Shown: piece after piece, positions 34,692 to 44,700 of the stretch
How the letters are laid out: the number at the start of each line of letters is the position of its first letter
Numbering within the stretch: the first letter of the stretch is position 1
Assembly: GCF_018614615.1 (NCBI RefSeq)
Contig: NZ_JAGGOK010000046.1
Span: forward strand, 1-64,000
Source: Streptomyces sp. ISL-100
GTDB lineage: Bacteria > Actinomycetota > Actinomycetes > Streptomycetales > Streptomycetaceae
Direction: 5' to 3'
Length of the DNA stretch: 64,000 nt
Translations under genes and position numbers: made by a program
The notes under the pieces: model-generated
The model's database searches: none
Seen by the model: only the letters and a program-made list of their open reading frames with translations
Told to the model about the DNA's origin: nothing

Positions 34692-36827
34692 TCAGGTGGC
34701 GCGTATCAGAAACGGGCTCGGAGCCCCGCTCCACGTCACACTCAGGGCTTCGCGAGCGCGGGTGCAGGCGACGAAGAGAAGGCAGCGCTCCCGGAGCACA
34801 TCGGCGTCGTGCTGCAGAGGATCCGCCTCACGTGGGGTGATCTCGCGGGCGAACGGAACAGTGCCCTCATTGACACCGATGACGGACACCGCCCGGAACT
34901 CCAGCCCCTTCATCGCGTGCATGGTCGCCAGCCGTACCCCCTCGGTACCCTGCGCGACCTGCCCTTTGACCCGTAGCACCGGTATGCCGGCCGCCTTCAG
35001 TTTCTCCTCGGCCGCGTCCAGAGACAGGTTGAAGCGTGCGCACACGCCGATCTCGTGCGGTGCCAGGCTCTCGGCGAGCAACGCCCGGACCCTGTCCACC
35101 AGGGCCTCGGTCTCCTCCTGCCGGGTCGTGTACGCCTGCACCTGGGGGCGACGCCCATGCAGCAGGGATCGGTATCCGGCCAGCGAGTCCGTTCCCTCGC
35201 CCTCGAGAGCGTCGATGGTGACGGACGAGAGGAGCCGCGCCGACCAGGCGAGGATTTCCTCGGTGGAGCGGTAGTTGACGCGCAACCGGAAGCTGCGTCC
35301 GGTCGTGGTGATGCCCAGGGAGGCGAGGGACACCCGGGAGTCGTAGATCCGCTGGTGCGGGTCGCCGGTGACGAACAGGTCGTCGGGGCCGGGAGAGACG
35401 GCAGCGCGCAACACACGCCACTGCGCCGGGTGCAGGTCCTGCCCTTCGTCGACGACGACATGGGCGTACGGGACCGGATCGTCGGTGAGGAGTTCCGCCG
35501 CGCGGGCGCAGACCCGCAGGTGCGTGGTCTCGCCGCGGTCGCGCAGGAACTGTTCGAACCGCTGCACGCCGCTCCATATCTCTCGGCGGCGCGTGGGACC
35601 GAGGCCGGTACCGCGGCCGCGGCGGCTCGCACCGAGATAGGCGTCGAGATCGCGGAGGTTCTGGCCGAGTACGACGTGCCGGTACTCCTGGGCCAGGAAC
35701 TGGGCGGTGAACGGCAGACCGAGCTGCTTGACGGCCTTCTCCCACAACTGCCGCTGTTCGCGGTCCCCGATGGGCTTGGGCACGGCCGCCGACTTCGCGC
35801 GCACGATGCCGTTCGCATAGGCGTCGACCGTCGTCACGTCGACCCGCGCCAGCAGTTTCTCGTCCTCGTCGAGGAGCAGGCAGAGCATCTCGCGCAGACC
35901 GGCGGCGAGCGCGTTCGTGTACGTGGTGAGCAGGATGCGGCTGTCGCCGGAACGGCCGAGCAGGTGCTTGACCCGGTGCAGGGCGGCCACCGTCTTGCCC
36001 GTCCCGGGTCCCCCCGTGACCTGGACGGGGCCACCGTACGAGGTGCGGTAGGCGACACGCCGCTGGGAGGGGTGGAGAAAGACCCGCCAGGCCTCGAAAG
36101 GCTTCTCGAGGATCTCTTCCAGCTCCTGTGGCCCGGTGACCAGGCGGATGCGTGCAGGAGTGTTGGCGATCACCGTGGCCAGGTCCTCGACCGGCTCGGC
36201 GGGAGCGTCGGCGGGCCGACGGACGGCCACGACGTCCCGGTAGACCGCTTCCGGGCTGAATCCTTCGGCGAGGTACTGCAGCACCTCCAGCTGGTCCTCC
36301 GGCAGCAGCGTGGAAAAAGCATCCAGTTGGGCCTTGTCCACCAGCGAACGCGCGGCGCGCAGAACTTGGTCATCGACGCCGAGTTCGCGCAGCGTGCCGT
36401 CGGAGACGTCAGCGAACAGCAGCCGAGGAGCCGTGCGTGCGGCCGTCTCGTACAGCGGTGTCAACTCGTCCAGGGCGACGGCGTTACGTACCTCCAGGGC
36501 TCGGGTCGCGGAGTTCGCGCTGTACAGACGCTTCGCGGCCCAGGTGTAGGCATCGTCATGCGGCAGGACGTTGACCAAGAGGAACACATCACTGCCGTCG
36601 TCGGGGGCGAGGACGACGCCCCGCCAGAAGTCGGTGATGCGAATGGTGCGCATCCGCCGGTCACGGGCGTTCTCGACGGACTCCAGGTGCAGTCCCTTGT
36701 CCGCGTTGAGTTCGGCGACGCTCAAGGCGTGGAATTTCGCCATGGCCTTGCGTACTCCGGCTCGGACCGGCTTCTCCAGGGTGTCGTAGCCGTCCCAGAA
36801 GCTCTGGGCGAAGGCGAGCCGGGGCAT
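34692..36827 (-). CDS. UvrD/Rep-type SF1 helicase with N-terminal RelE/ParE-like domain
   Basis: 711 residues. The first about 105 residues (LEKPVRAGVRKAMAKF...GLHLESVENARDRRMRTIRITDFWRGVVLAPD) resemble the RelE/ParE toxin fold. The helicase follows: Walker A GGPGTGKT at about 271-278, Walker B VVVDEGQDL at about 455-463, and UvrD C-terminal motifs LRVNYRSTEEIL, MHAMKGLEFRAV and LLFVACTRARE. GGAAGAG precedes the ATG. It is the third gene of an operon after McrB and McrC, 30 bases downstream. It probably unwinds or translocates DNA in a defence pathway; whether the N-terminal domain cuts RNA or only binds is unknown. Confidence 0.82.
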   Translation of the reverse strand: MPRLAFAQSFWDGYDTLEKPVRAGVRKAMAKFHALSVAELNADKGLHLESVENARDRRMRTIRITDFWRGVVLAPDDGSDVFLLVNVLPHDDAYTWAAKRLYSANSATRALEVRNAVALDELTPLYETAARTAPRLLFADVSDGTLRELGVDDQVLRAARSLVDKAQLDAFSTLLPEDQLEVLQYLAEGFSPEAVYRDVVAVRRPADAPAEPVEDLATVIANTPARIRLVTGPQELEEILEKPFEAWRVFLHPSQRRVAYRTSYGGPVQVTGGPGTGKTVAALHRVKHLLGRSGDSRILLTTYTNALAAGLREMLCLLLDEDEKLLARVDVTTVDAYANGIVRAKSAAVPKPIGDREQRQLWEKAVKQLGLPFTAQFLAQEYRHVVLGQNLRDLDAYLGASRRGRGTGLGPTRRREIWSGVQRFEQFLRDRGETTHLRVCARAAELLTDDPVPYAHVVVDEGQDLHPAQWRVLRAAVSPGPDDLFVTGDPHQRIYDSRVSLASLGITTTGRSFRLRVNYRSTEEILAWSARLLSSVTIDALEGEGTDSLAGYRSLLHGRRPQVQAYTTRQEETEALVDRVRALLAESLAPHEIGVCARFNLSLDAAEEKLKAAGIPVLRVKGQVAQGTEGVRLATMHAMKGLEFRAVSVIGVNEGTVPFAREITPREADPLQHDADVLRERCLLFVACTRAREALSVTWSGAPSPFLIRAT

Positions 36828-36857
36828 GAGGTCTCTTCCTTTCAGCCTGACGTTCTT

Positions 36858-38111
36858 TCATGATCGCGGATACGGAGTGGCTCCTGCCAGCCGTGCGGCG
36901 ATCTCCCGCAGAGCCGACAGGAGTTGTCCGGGTTCGCCGGTGAGGTCGAGGCTGTGCTGGTGCAGCCGCACTCCCCGTCCTTCTGGGCCTGCCGTCGTTC
37001 CGCGCACCTCATGGAAGCGCTCGGGCCGCCGTCCGACCGCGTAGACCAGGTGTGCCTCAGGCAGGCCGAGCACGGTGGCATAGGCCAGTGCCTGGTACAG
37101 GTCGGCGTTGAGGAGCCCGTCGGCTTTCTCGACCTTGTACTTGGCGTCCACGACGGCGAGCGAAGTGCGTCCGTCGCCGGTGCGGACAACGAGATCGGGG
37201 CGCATTCGTACGAGACCGGCGGTGTCGAGATGGTGGGGGGCCTGGAGGCGCGCGGTCAGAGCGTGCTCTCGGAGTGCCTCACGCAGAGCAACCGTCACGA
37301 AGTCCTCGAACAGCTTGTTCATGTCGAGCAGGAAGCCGTCCACTGCGAGTGGGTCGGCTCCGGCCGGCTGGTGTTCCGGCGAGGTGCCGCGCAGGACGGC
37401 CTCGGCGAGCCGCAGTGCGGGCTGGTAGCGAGAGTTCAGGCGCGACGGCTGCCAGTGTGGCAGTTCCTGCCCCCGTATGAGCGGCAGAGCGTCGGCGAGA
37501 CGTACGCGCTGATGGGCGAGGCGCCGCCGGACGGGACCGGGAACGCCCGGCAGCCGCAGCAACCGCTCAGCGGCGGCGCGCAGGATGCGGTTGTCGGCGG
37601 TGTCGGCGGTGTAGGCGTCGTAGGCGATCTCCACGGGCGGGGTACGGCCGAAGTGCCGCCGGATCTGCTCGGCCTCGCGCAGCCGTCCGCGCACGACCAG
37701 CGCTGACTCTTCCACGTCCCGGTAGCCCTGGAGGACCCCCTGCCGCAGCGCCGCGTCGATCTGCCGCTCCACTGCGTGCGCGAGCGCGGGGACGACGTCT
37801 TCGTACGCGCCGGTGTCGACGGTGCCTTCCCGGCTGTCGCGCCAGGCGCGTGCCGGGGCGAGGCTGAAGCCGAGGAGGAAGAAGAGCCGGCTCACGGGGG
37901 TCTTGGGCATGATCCGTACGACTGGGCCGCCGGGCGCGCGCACGGCGCCGACCCGGCTGCCTGCCCGCAGCAGCCAGTGCCCGTCCCGGCCGGGGTCCGG
38001 GGTCGCGCTCTGCAGGATGCCGGAGGCGGCCAGGGCTCGTCCGGCCTCGGGGCTCAGCGGGACGGAGAGGGCGGGCCCGTATTCGCGCAGCACCACCTCG
38101 TGCACGGTCAC
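36858..38111 (-). CDS. mcrC: McrC-like restriction subunit
   Basis: 417 residues of the McrC family. The N-terminal part (RIMPKTPVSRLFFLLGF) contacts the McrB ring. The C-terminal nuclease carries a PD-(D/E)xK motif as RPDLVV...SLAVVDAKYK (about 302-326). McrC stimulates McrB GTP hydrolysis and supplies the nuclease. The start overlaps the McrB stop by four bases. Length is within the larger actinobacterial McrC range. Confidence 0.87.
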   Translation of the reverse strand: MTVHEVVLREYGPALSVPLSPEAGRALAASGILQSATPDPGRDGHWLLRAGSRVGAVRAPGGPVVRIMPKTPVSRLFFLLGFSLAPARAWRDSREGTVDTGAYEDVVPALAHAVERQIDAALRQGVLQGYRDVEESALVVRGRLREAEQIRRHFGRTPPVEIAYDAYTADTADNRILRAAAERLLRLPGVPGPVRRRLAHQRVRLADALPLIRGQELPHWQPSRLNSRYQPALRLAEAVLRGTSPEHQPAGADPLAVDGFLLDMNKLFEDFVTVALREALREHALTARLQAPHHLDTAGLVRMRPDLVVRTGDGRTSLAVVDAKYKVEKADGLLNADLYQALAYATVLGLPEAHLVYAVGRRPERFHEVRGTTAGPEGRGVRLHQHSLDLTGEPGQLLSALREIAARLAGATPYPRS

Positions 38112-39925
38112 GGGCGCTGCTTGCGCAGCGAGTCGAGGCCGTAGCGGGCGGACACGTCGAGGCCCTCGCCGTAGTGGTGCTCCTCTAGCAGAGGCAGGAT
38201 CTTCGTGCGCCAGGTCCGTTCGAGGCCGCCGTCCCGGTAGACGCCGGGCTTCATCAGATACGAGGGGCCGATGGCGAAGTCGGCGTCGTCGATGCGGGCG
38301 TTGAGGGCGTCGAGGAGGCGGGCGGGCTTCAGGTCCCTCTCCTCGCGCTTCAACCAGCGTGCGAGCAGCCCGGCGGTCGGCTCGGTGCGCGGGGACAGTT
38401 CCACGAACGCGAAACGCCGCCGCATCGCCGCGTCGACCAGGGCGATCGACCGGTCGGCGGTGTTCATCGTGCCGATCACGAACAGATTCGGCGGAAGCGC
38501 GAAGTCGTCCCCGGAGTAGGTGAGACGGACAGACCTGGTCCGGTACTCCAGGAGGAAGTACAGCTCGCCGAAGACCTTCGCCAGATTGGCCCGGTTGATC
38601 TCGTCGATGATCAGAAAGTGCGGGACGTGCCGGTTGCCTTCACGGGAGGCGAGATCGGCGAGCTCCCGCAACGGGCCCGCCGTCAGCCGGAATGCCACCT
38701 CCCTCGTTTCGGGGTCCTCCACGGGCCTGAACCCCTCGAAGAAGTCCTCGTAGGCGTACGAGGGGTGGAACTGCACGATCTTGACCTGCTCCGGGCCGCC
38801 GCCGAAGTACTCGGCCAGCTTCATCGCCAGGTACGTCTTACCGGTGCCGGGCGGGCCATAGAGCACCAACTGGCGTTCGTCGAAGAGGAGTTCACGCATC
38901 TCTTCCAGCCAGTCGCGGTCGTGGACGAGAAGGTCGGCGACGAATGCCTCGGTGATGGTTGGCAGGGACAGCTCCCGTTGCGTCGGCCGTTCGGCGACGG
39001 GATACTCGCCCGTGCCGCCGGCCGCTGCCGGGTCCGTACGTCCGGTGAGTCCGTCCAGCGCGTCCAGGACGCCGGTCAGGTCGACGACGTCATGCTGCAC
39101 GGAGAGCTTCTGCTGCACTTCCTCCGGCAGCTCCTCGTACGCGTGGCTGTCCGCCCGCCAAGCCACGGTTCGCCGCAGATTGGACAGTCCGCCGGGGGAA
39201 GCGGTTTGCACAGCCTCCCCGGTGATTCGCCCGACGTGCAGCCAGCCGTCGCCGATAGTGGCGACCGTGTCGCCGACGCGCATCTGTGTCAGGAAGGAGT
39301 GCAGTTCGTCGACCAGGCCCCGCTTCTGGTTGTATGAGGCCGCCCCCTCGTACCCCTCCTCGACGAAGCGGCGCAGTGCGCTCTTGGTCGGATCGGTCTC
39401 CTCCAAGGGGGGCACGTGTGCGCCCGCGAGAGAGACGAACCCCTCCTGCAGCCACAGCTGCCGTACGAGGTTGTGCCCCGCGACATTGGAGCCGCGCACC
39501 AGCCACGCCTTTCGCGGGGCGCGCCAGCCGGTGGACAGATAGTCGGCGAGCGGATGGCCCTCGGCGGTGCGCCAGGACTCCGGGCCGGAAGCGTCGTAGC
39601 CGTACACCAGTGCGGCGGCGGCCGAGGAGGAGTTGCACTCGATGTCCCGGGTCGCCACCCAGCACGGTGGTGCTTGCTGCCGGCCGGGATCGGTGGGTGC
39701 GTCGACGAGTCGGCCGCTCGCGCGCAGATCCGCACGGAACCGGCGTGCGTGGTCGCCGAGCCCGGGCCACGCCTCGGCCGCCACTGTCGAACCCTGCTGC
39801 AAGAGGAACTTGTGCGTGCCGTTGCCGCCGAACTCGGTGAGCAGACACCCGTGCGCCTCACCACCGTCCTTGGGCAGCTTGATGCGGAACTCGGGCGTGC
39901 CGGGGAGACGGTCGGGCTGCGGCAT
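38108..39925 (-). CDS. mcrB: McrB-like AAA+ GTPase
   Basis: 605 residues. The N-terminal 330 residues are a specificity region unlike E. coli McrB. The AAA+ domain follows with Walker A GPPGTGKT (about 356-363), Walker B FLIIDEINRANLAKVFGE (about 434) and the McrB-family consensus GTMNTADRSI. McrB rings recognise modified DNA or another ligand and translocate with McrC to cut. GGAAGG lies six bases before the ATG at 39925. This start is preferred over one 22 codons upstream. Confidence 0.88.
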   Translation of the reverse strand: MPQPDRLPGTPEFRIKLPKDGGEAHGCLLTEFGGNGTHKFLLQQGSTVAAEAWPGLGDHARRFRADLRASGRLVDAPTDPGRQQAPPCWVATRDIECNSSSAAAALVYGYDASGPESWRTAEGHPLADYLSTGWRAPRKAWLVRGSNVAGHNLVRQLWLQEGFVSLAGAHVPPLEETDPTKSALRRFVEEGYEGAASYNQKRGLVDELHSFLTQMRVGDTVATIGDGWLHVGRITGEAVQTASPGGLSNLRRTVAWRADSHAYEELPEEVQQKLSVQHDVVDLTGVLDALDGLTGRTDPAAAGGTGEYPVAERPTQRELSLPTITEAFVADLLVHDRDWLEEMRELLFDERQLVLYGPPGTGKTYLAMKLAEYFGGGPEQVKIVQFHPSYAYEDFFEGFRPVEDPETREVAFRLTAGPLRELADLASREGNRHVPHFLIIDEINRANLAKVFGELYFLLEYRTRSVRLTYSGDDFALPPNLFVIGTMNTADRSIALVDAAMRRRFAFVELSPRTEPTAGLLARWLKREERDLKPARLLDALNARIDDADFAIGPSYLMKPGVYRDGGLERTWRTKILPLLEEHHYGEGLDVSARYGLDSLRKQRP

Positions 39926-39978
39926 GGGTGACCTTCCGGATAGGGCGAGGCCTCGGCGAACAACGCACACCCTACCTG

Positions 39979-39991
39979 TTGACACTGTCAA
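39979..39991. promoter_or_regulatory. TTGACA-C-TGTCAA palindrome in the divergent mcrB/sigma promoter region
   Basis: TTGACACTGTCAA is a perfect inverted repeat around a central C. It lies 54 bases upstream of mcrB and 76 bases upstream of the sigma factor gene. TTGACA is also a -35 consensus on either strand, so a regulator bound here would cover a promoter. A second TGTTGAC box lies 50 bases to the right. Confidence 0.45.
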
Positions 39992-40030
39992 TCGACCCTC
40001 GAACTAAAAGAAGCAAGTTCGATCAGTGTG

Positions 40031-40060
40031 TTGACGGTGTAAACGGGCCGGTCGTAGGGT
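40031..40060 (+). promoter_or_regulatory. Promoter of the sigma/DrmA/DrmB operon
   Basis: TTGACG (40031-40036), 18 bases, TAGGGT (40055-40060). The ATG at 40067 is seven bases after the -10 box, so transcription and translation probably begin at the same base (leaderless mRNA). Confidence 0.6.
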
Positions 40061-40066
40061 GCCGGT

Positions 40067-41707
40067 ATGTCCGGCTGGCTCCTTCGGGCGGAACCGGCGA
40101 TTGTTCGCCGGAATGGGGGCGTTATGGGTGGGGGATTGATGGCAGAGGCCGAACGGCGCACGATCGAGGCGGAGTTGCCGTCAGTTATCGAGAGGCTGAA
40201 ACGCTGTGCCTCTCGTACGGGAGTCGTCAGTCAGCGGGCCTTCGCCCTGGAAGCGGACCGACTCGGGCTTACGACCGTCGAGCAGCAGCGGAGGCTCCGC
40301 AACGGGCTCGCCATCGTCGGCATCCATGTGAGGCCCTCACGCCGAAGACAGGCGAACCACCACTCCGCGCCCGTCTCCGACTTCGAGACGCGGGCTGTGG
40401 TCCCATCGGTGAAGGCGACAGCCCCAATAGCCCCACCCGCTGTCGCCCCTGAATCCCGGCTCGTCGCCACTGAGGCCGCCAGACGCCTGGCCCAGGCCCG
40501 GCGGATGCTGGCCCGCTACGCCGACGCCGACGGCGCCGTCAGCAAGCTCGCCCATGACGGCGTGGTGCGGCTCCACGGGCTCAGCCCCGCTGAAGCGCGT
40601 GAGCTGACCGCTGGCTTTCCGATCACCCGCCCCCGGCCGCCCGGCATGTCCGTCCGGGCGGTGACGGGCGGTCAGGCCGGGTCCACGGCACCCGTTTCCG
40701 TTGCGGCGCCGAGCGCCGCCCGCCCGAAGGTGCCGATCGGCGAGAAGTCCGCCCGCCCTGCTGTTTCCGTCATGGACGAGAGACCGGCCGACGCCGTCCG
40801 GGCGGCCCGGGCCGTGCTGGAAGAGGATCGGTGGCGGCGGGGCACGGCCAAGATACTGCTCAAGGCGGAGGAGGAAGTCGGCCTCGCCGTTCTCCTCCGC
40901 GGTGGTACCGACCGCCTCGGCCGCAGCGACCGCCTCGGCCGCGATGTTCCGGCGGAGGAGATCGCTGCGCTGCCCCGCGACAGCGAGCGGTGGCGCGCTT
41001 ACGAATGCCTCGTCCTGCACAACCAACGGCTCGTGTGGAAGATCGCGTTGGGCTACCAGGGACGCGGACTGGACGTCGACGATCTCGTCCAGCACGGAAC
41101 CATCGGACTGATGCGCGCGATCCGCAGGTTCGACGCCACCAAGGGCTACAAGCTGTCGACCTACGCGACCTGGTGGATCAAGCAGGCCATCACCCGGGCC
41201 GTCGCCGACGAGGGCACTCTGATCCGGCTTCCGGCGTATGTCCACGAAAAGGTGAGCAAGGTCGCTGTCGCCGAGCGCAAGCTCCTGAGCGAAGGCCGCG
41301 CCAGGACGGTCGACAACGTGGCCTACGTCAGTGGCCTCACCTTCGCCGAAGTGGAGGAGGTGCGCAGGATCAGCCGGCCCACCGACTCCCTGGACCGGAT
41401 CATCGGCGACGACACCGCACTCGGTGACCTGATCATCGGGCCGAACCGTCTGCCCGGACCTGACCTCGTGCTGATCCGCAAGGAGCTCCTGGCGCGCCTG
41501 CGACACGTCCTGGAACACCTCACCGAGCGCGAGCGGCATGTCGTCATCCGGCGCACTGGACTCGACGGTGACGAGCCCGACACGTTGGAGGACATCGGGG
41601 CCGTCTTCGGCGTCACTCGCGAACGCATCCGCCAAATCGAATCGAAGGTCAAGTGGAAGTTCCGTGGCCAGCTGGACCGCCACGGGCTGATGCCGCCGCC
41701 CCCCTGA
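40067..41707 (+). CDS. Sigma-70 family factor with a long N-terminal extension, first gene of the DrmAB operon
   Basis: 546 residues. The C-terminal 270 residues form a group 1/2-like sigma factor. Region 2 is VWKIALGYQGRGLDVDDLVQ...GYKLSTYATWWIKQAITRAV (about 323-379), region 3 follows, and region 4 ends VTRERIRQIESKVKWKF. The first 240 residues, Arg/Ala/Pro-rich, match no sigma region I recognise and include a repeat DRLGRSDRLGRD just before region 2. An alternative start at 40139 (MAEAERR) follows GGTGGGGGA. It is 62 bases upstream of drmA on the same strand. A sigma factor heading a defence operon suggests its own promoter control; regulation by its N-terminus is inferred only. Confidence 0.85.
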   Translation: MSGWLLRAEPAIVRRNGGVMGGGLMAEAERRTIEAELPSVIERLKRCASRTGVVSQRAFALEADRLGLTTVEQQRRLRNGLAIVGIHVRPSRRRQANHHSAPVSDFETRAVVPSVKATAPIAPPAVAPESRLVATEAARRLAQARRMLARYADADGAVSKLAHDGVVRLHGLSPAEARELTAGFPITRPRPPGMSVRAVTGGQAGSTAPVSVAAPSAARPKVPIGEKSARPAVSVMDERPADAVRAARAVLEEDRWRRGTAKILLKAEEEVGLAVLLRGGTDRLGRSDRLGRDVPAEEIAALPRDSERWRAYECLVLHNQRLVWKIALGYQGRGLDVDDLVQHGTIGLMRAIRRFDATKGYKLSTYATWWIKQAITRAVADEGTLIRLPAYVHEKVSKVAVAERKLLSEGRARTVDNVAYVSGLTFAEVEEVRRISRPTDSLDRIIGDDTALGDLIIGPNRLPGPDLVLIRKELLARLRHVLEHLTERERHVVIRRTGLDGDEPDTLEDIGAVFGVTRERIRQIESKVKWKFRGQLDRHGLMPPPP

Positions 41708-41769
41708 ACCCGACGGATCGACGACCGTCCCCTCCCGATACCCATCCCTGATCCGAAGGAACTCCGCAC

Positions 41770-44700
41770 ATGGACCCGCGCCAGGAGCTGGTCGACTACC
41801 TCACCCGTCAGCTCGTCGGCCCCGTCGGCGGTGACGACGAGGTGCTCGACGCGCCGCCGGACCGGCAGTACCTCATGGGCACGCTCTACCCGCAACAGGC
41901 GGACCGCCGGCGCCGGCTCGACCTCGCCGCCGACGACCCCGAGGCACCCGGTGCTGAGCAGGACGCCCCCGACGTGGACCCGGCCCCCGACCCCGTGCCG
42001 GAGACCAACAGCTGGCTGCCTGCGTCCCTCGGCATCAGCTTCTACACCGATGCTGTAGACGTTGAGGTCAGCTGTGCCGCCGCCCGCTACGAGACGCAGC
42101 GGAACGAACCCGGGCGCGGGCGGAGCTGGAAGCGCGTCCCCCTCATGCCCGAGACACACACGATCGGCCCCGACCGGGAGGAGGTGCTCGTCCTCGACGG
42201 CCGCGCGAAGATCCAGCTGACCCGCCGCTCCTACGGCGCGGGCACCCTTATCACCGTGGCCCTGGTCAACGAAAAACACCACGACGGTGCCGACGACAAG
42301 GCGCCGGACTGGGACGACATGCTGTTCCAGTGCCGACTCGCCGTCCGCCCCGCCGATGGCGCCGTGCTGCCGTATCCCAGCGTCCGGCTCGCCAGTCGTG
42401 ATCCCGAGGAACGCGAACTGCGCCTTCAATACCGGCACGTCGTCACCCATGCCGTCGGCCACGGCTGCGCCGTCCGCGAGGACCGGGGTGAGGACGGCGG
42501 TGTCGAACTCCTCGCCTGCGAAGCCCTGCCACGCGCCGAGGTACCCGCCATCCGAGCCGGCGGCCCGCTCGACGCCCCCGCGCTCACGATCTCCCACCTG
42601 GCCGACCCGGCCGTCGGCAGGGACCAACTCCGCGAGGAGCTCGCCGAGTTCGCCGCCTCGTACCACGCCTGGTACGTGGGTCAGCGATCCGTCGAGGTGC
42701 CGCCCTGGGGCCGGGAAGCCGCGGAGCGGATCCTCGACCGCGTCCGCCAGGCGGTCACCCGCATCGAGGCCGGCGTGCGTACCCTGTGCGACCGCGACCG
42801 GCCCGAGCTCCTCGACGCCTTCCGCATTGCCCAGCGCACCATGCTGCTGCAGATGCGGCACTCCGCCCCCGACCAGGCTGGTCAGCGGCGCCACCGCGCG
42901 GATCCCGTGGCCCTCGACCCGCCCGTCGACCCCAAGGCCACCTGGCGCCCATTCCAGCTCGCCTTCTTCCTCCTCGCCCTCGACGGCGTCGCCGACCCCG
43001 GACACCACGACCGCGAGACCACCGACCTGATCTGGTTCCCCACCGGTGGTGGCAAGACCGAGGCGTATCTGCTCCTGGCCGCCTTCACCATCGCCCTGCG
43101 CCGGATCCGGGGCGAAGGCGGCGGGACCACCGTGCTCAGCCGCTACACCCTCAGTCTGCTCACCACCCAGCAGTTCCAGCGCGCCGCCACCACGATCTGC
43201 GCCCTGGAGCACCTTCGCCGCACCGAACCCGGACTTGGCCTCGGTGGCGAACCCATCACCATCGGCCTGTGGGTCGGCGACACCACCACCCCGAACAAGT
43301 TTCAGGCGGCCAAGGACGCCTTCGACGAGCAGCGCGAGGCCAGCCACCCTGAGGACGTCTTCATTCTCGACCGCTGCCCGTGGTGCGGCACCCGCATCCT
43401 GCCGCCGACCCGGTCCAGTGTCCGCTCCGACTACGGAGTCCGCGCCGAGACGGACGAGTTCGCCTTCTACTGCACCCGGGATGCCTGCGCCTTCCACGAC
43501 GTTTTGCCCGTCGCAGTCGTCGACCAGCATCTCTACGAGGATCCGCCCACCTTCGTCCTCGGCACCGTCGACAAGTTCGCCCGGCTCGCCTGGGAGCCCG
43601 GCTCCGGCACCCTCTTCGGCGCCGGCACTGGCAACCGGCCTCCGTCCCTGATCATCCAGGACGAGCTGCACCTGCTCACCGGACCACTCGGCACCACGGT
43701 CGGCCTCTACGAGGCGGCCATTCTGGAGCTGTGCACCGGCCCGGACAGCCGCCCGCCCAAGATTGTCGCGGCCACGGCCACCATCCGGCGCTCCGCCGAA
43801 CAGGTCCGCGCCCTGCACCACCAGGACGTCCAGCTCTTCCCGCCGTCCGGACTCGATGCCCGCGACAGCTACTTCGCCGTCCCCGATACCGGCCGCCCCG
43901 GCCGCCTCTACCTCGGCGTCATGGCGCAGGGCCACACGGCGGGCCGCGGCGCGGTCGCCACCACGGCGGCCATGCTCCAGGGCGTCCACCAGCTCCCCGA
44001 GGAGCACCGCGACGACTACTGGACGCTCGTCGCCTACCACCACAGCCTGCGGGAACTCGGCCGTACCGTCACTGCGGCCGGCGACGACATCCCCGCCCAG
44101 CTCCGCGGCCTCGACGAGGGTGCGGGCACGCGCGAGCTGATCGGCGAGCAGGTACAACAACTCGACAGCAGCGTGAAGCGCGCCGATCAGCCCATCCTCC
44201 TCGACCGCCTCGAAAAGCCCTGGACGAACCCCCGGTCGGTGTCGTTCCTGCCGTGCACCAACATGCTCTCCGTCGGCGTCGACGTGAAGCGGCTCGCGTA
44301 CATGCTCATGCAGGGCCAGCCCAAGACCACCGCCGAGTACATCCAGGCCACCAGCCGCGTCGGCCGCCACCACGTGCCCGGACTCGTCGTCACCTACTTC
44401 AACGCCACGCGCCCGCGCGACCGGTCCCACTACGAGACCTTCATGGACTACCACCGGGCGCTCTACCGCTACGTCGAACCCGCCAGCGTCACCCCCTGGT
44501 CCCTGCCCGCGCGCCGCCGCGCCCTGCACGCCGCGCTCGTCATCCTGGTTCGCCACCGGCTCGGCCTGGCCGCCGAGAACCGGGCCGGACGGATCACCGA
44601 CCACAAGGAAGAGGCAGGGCGGATCGCCGACGCCCTCGCTGAGCGTGCCGCGACCGCCGAGCGCGGCGCCACGGGAGCCGACGCCGTACGCGCCGACGTA

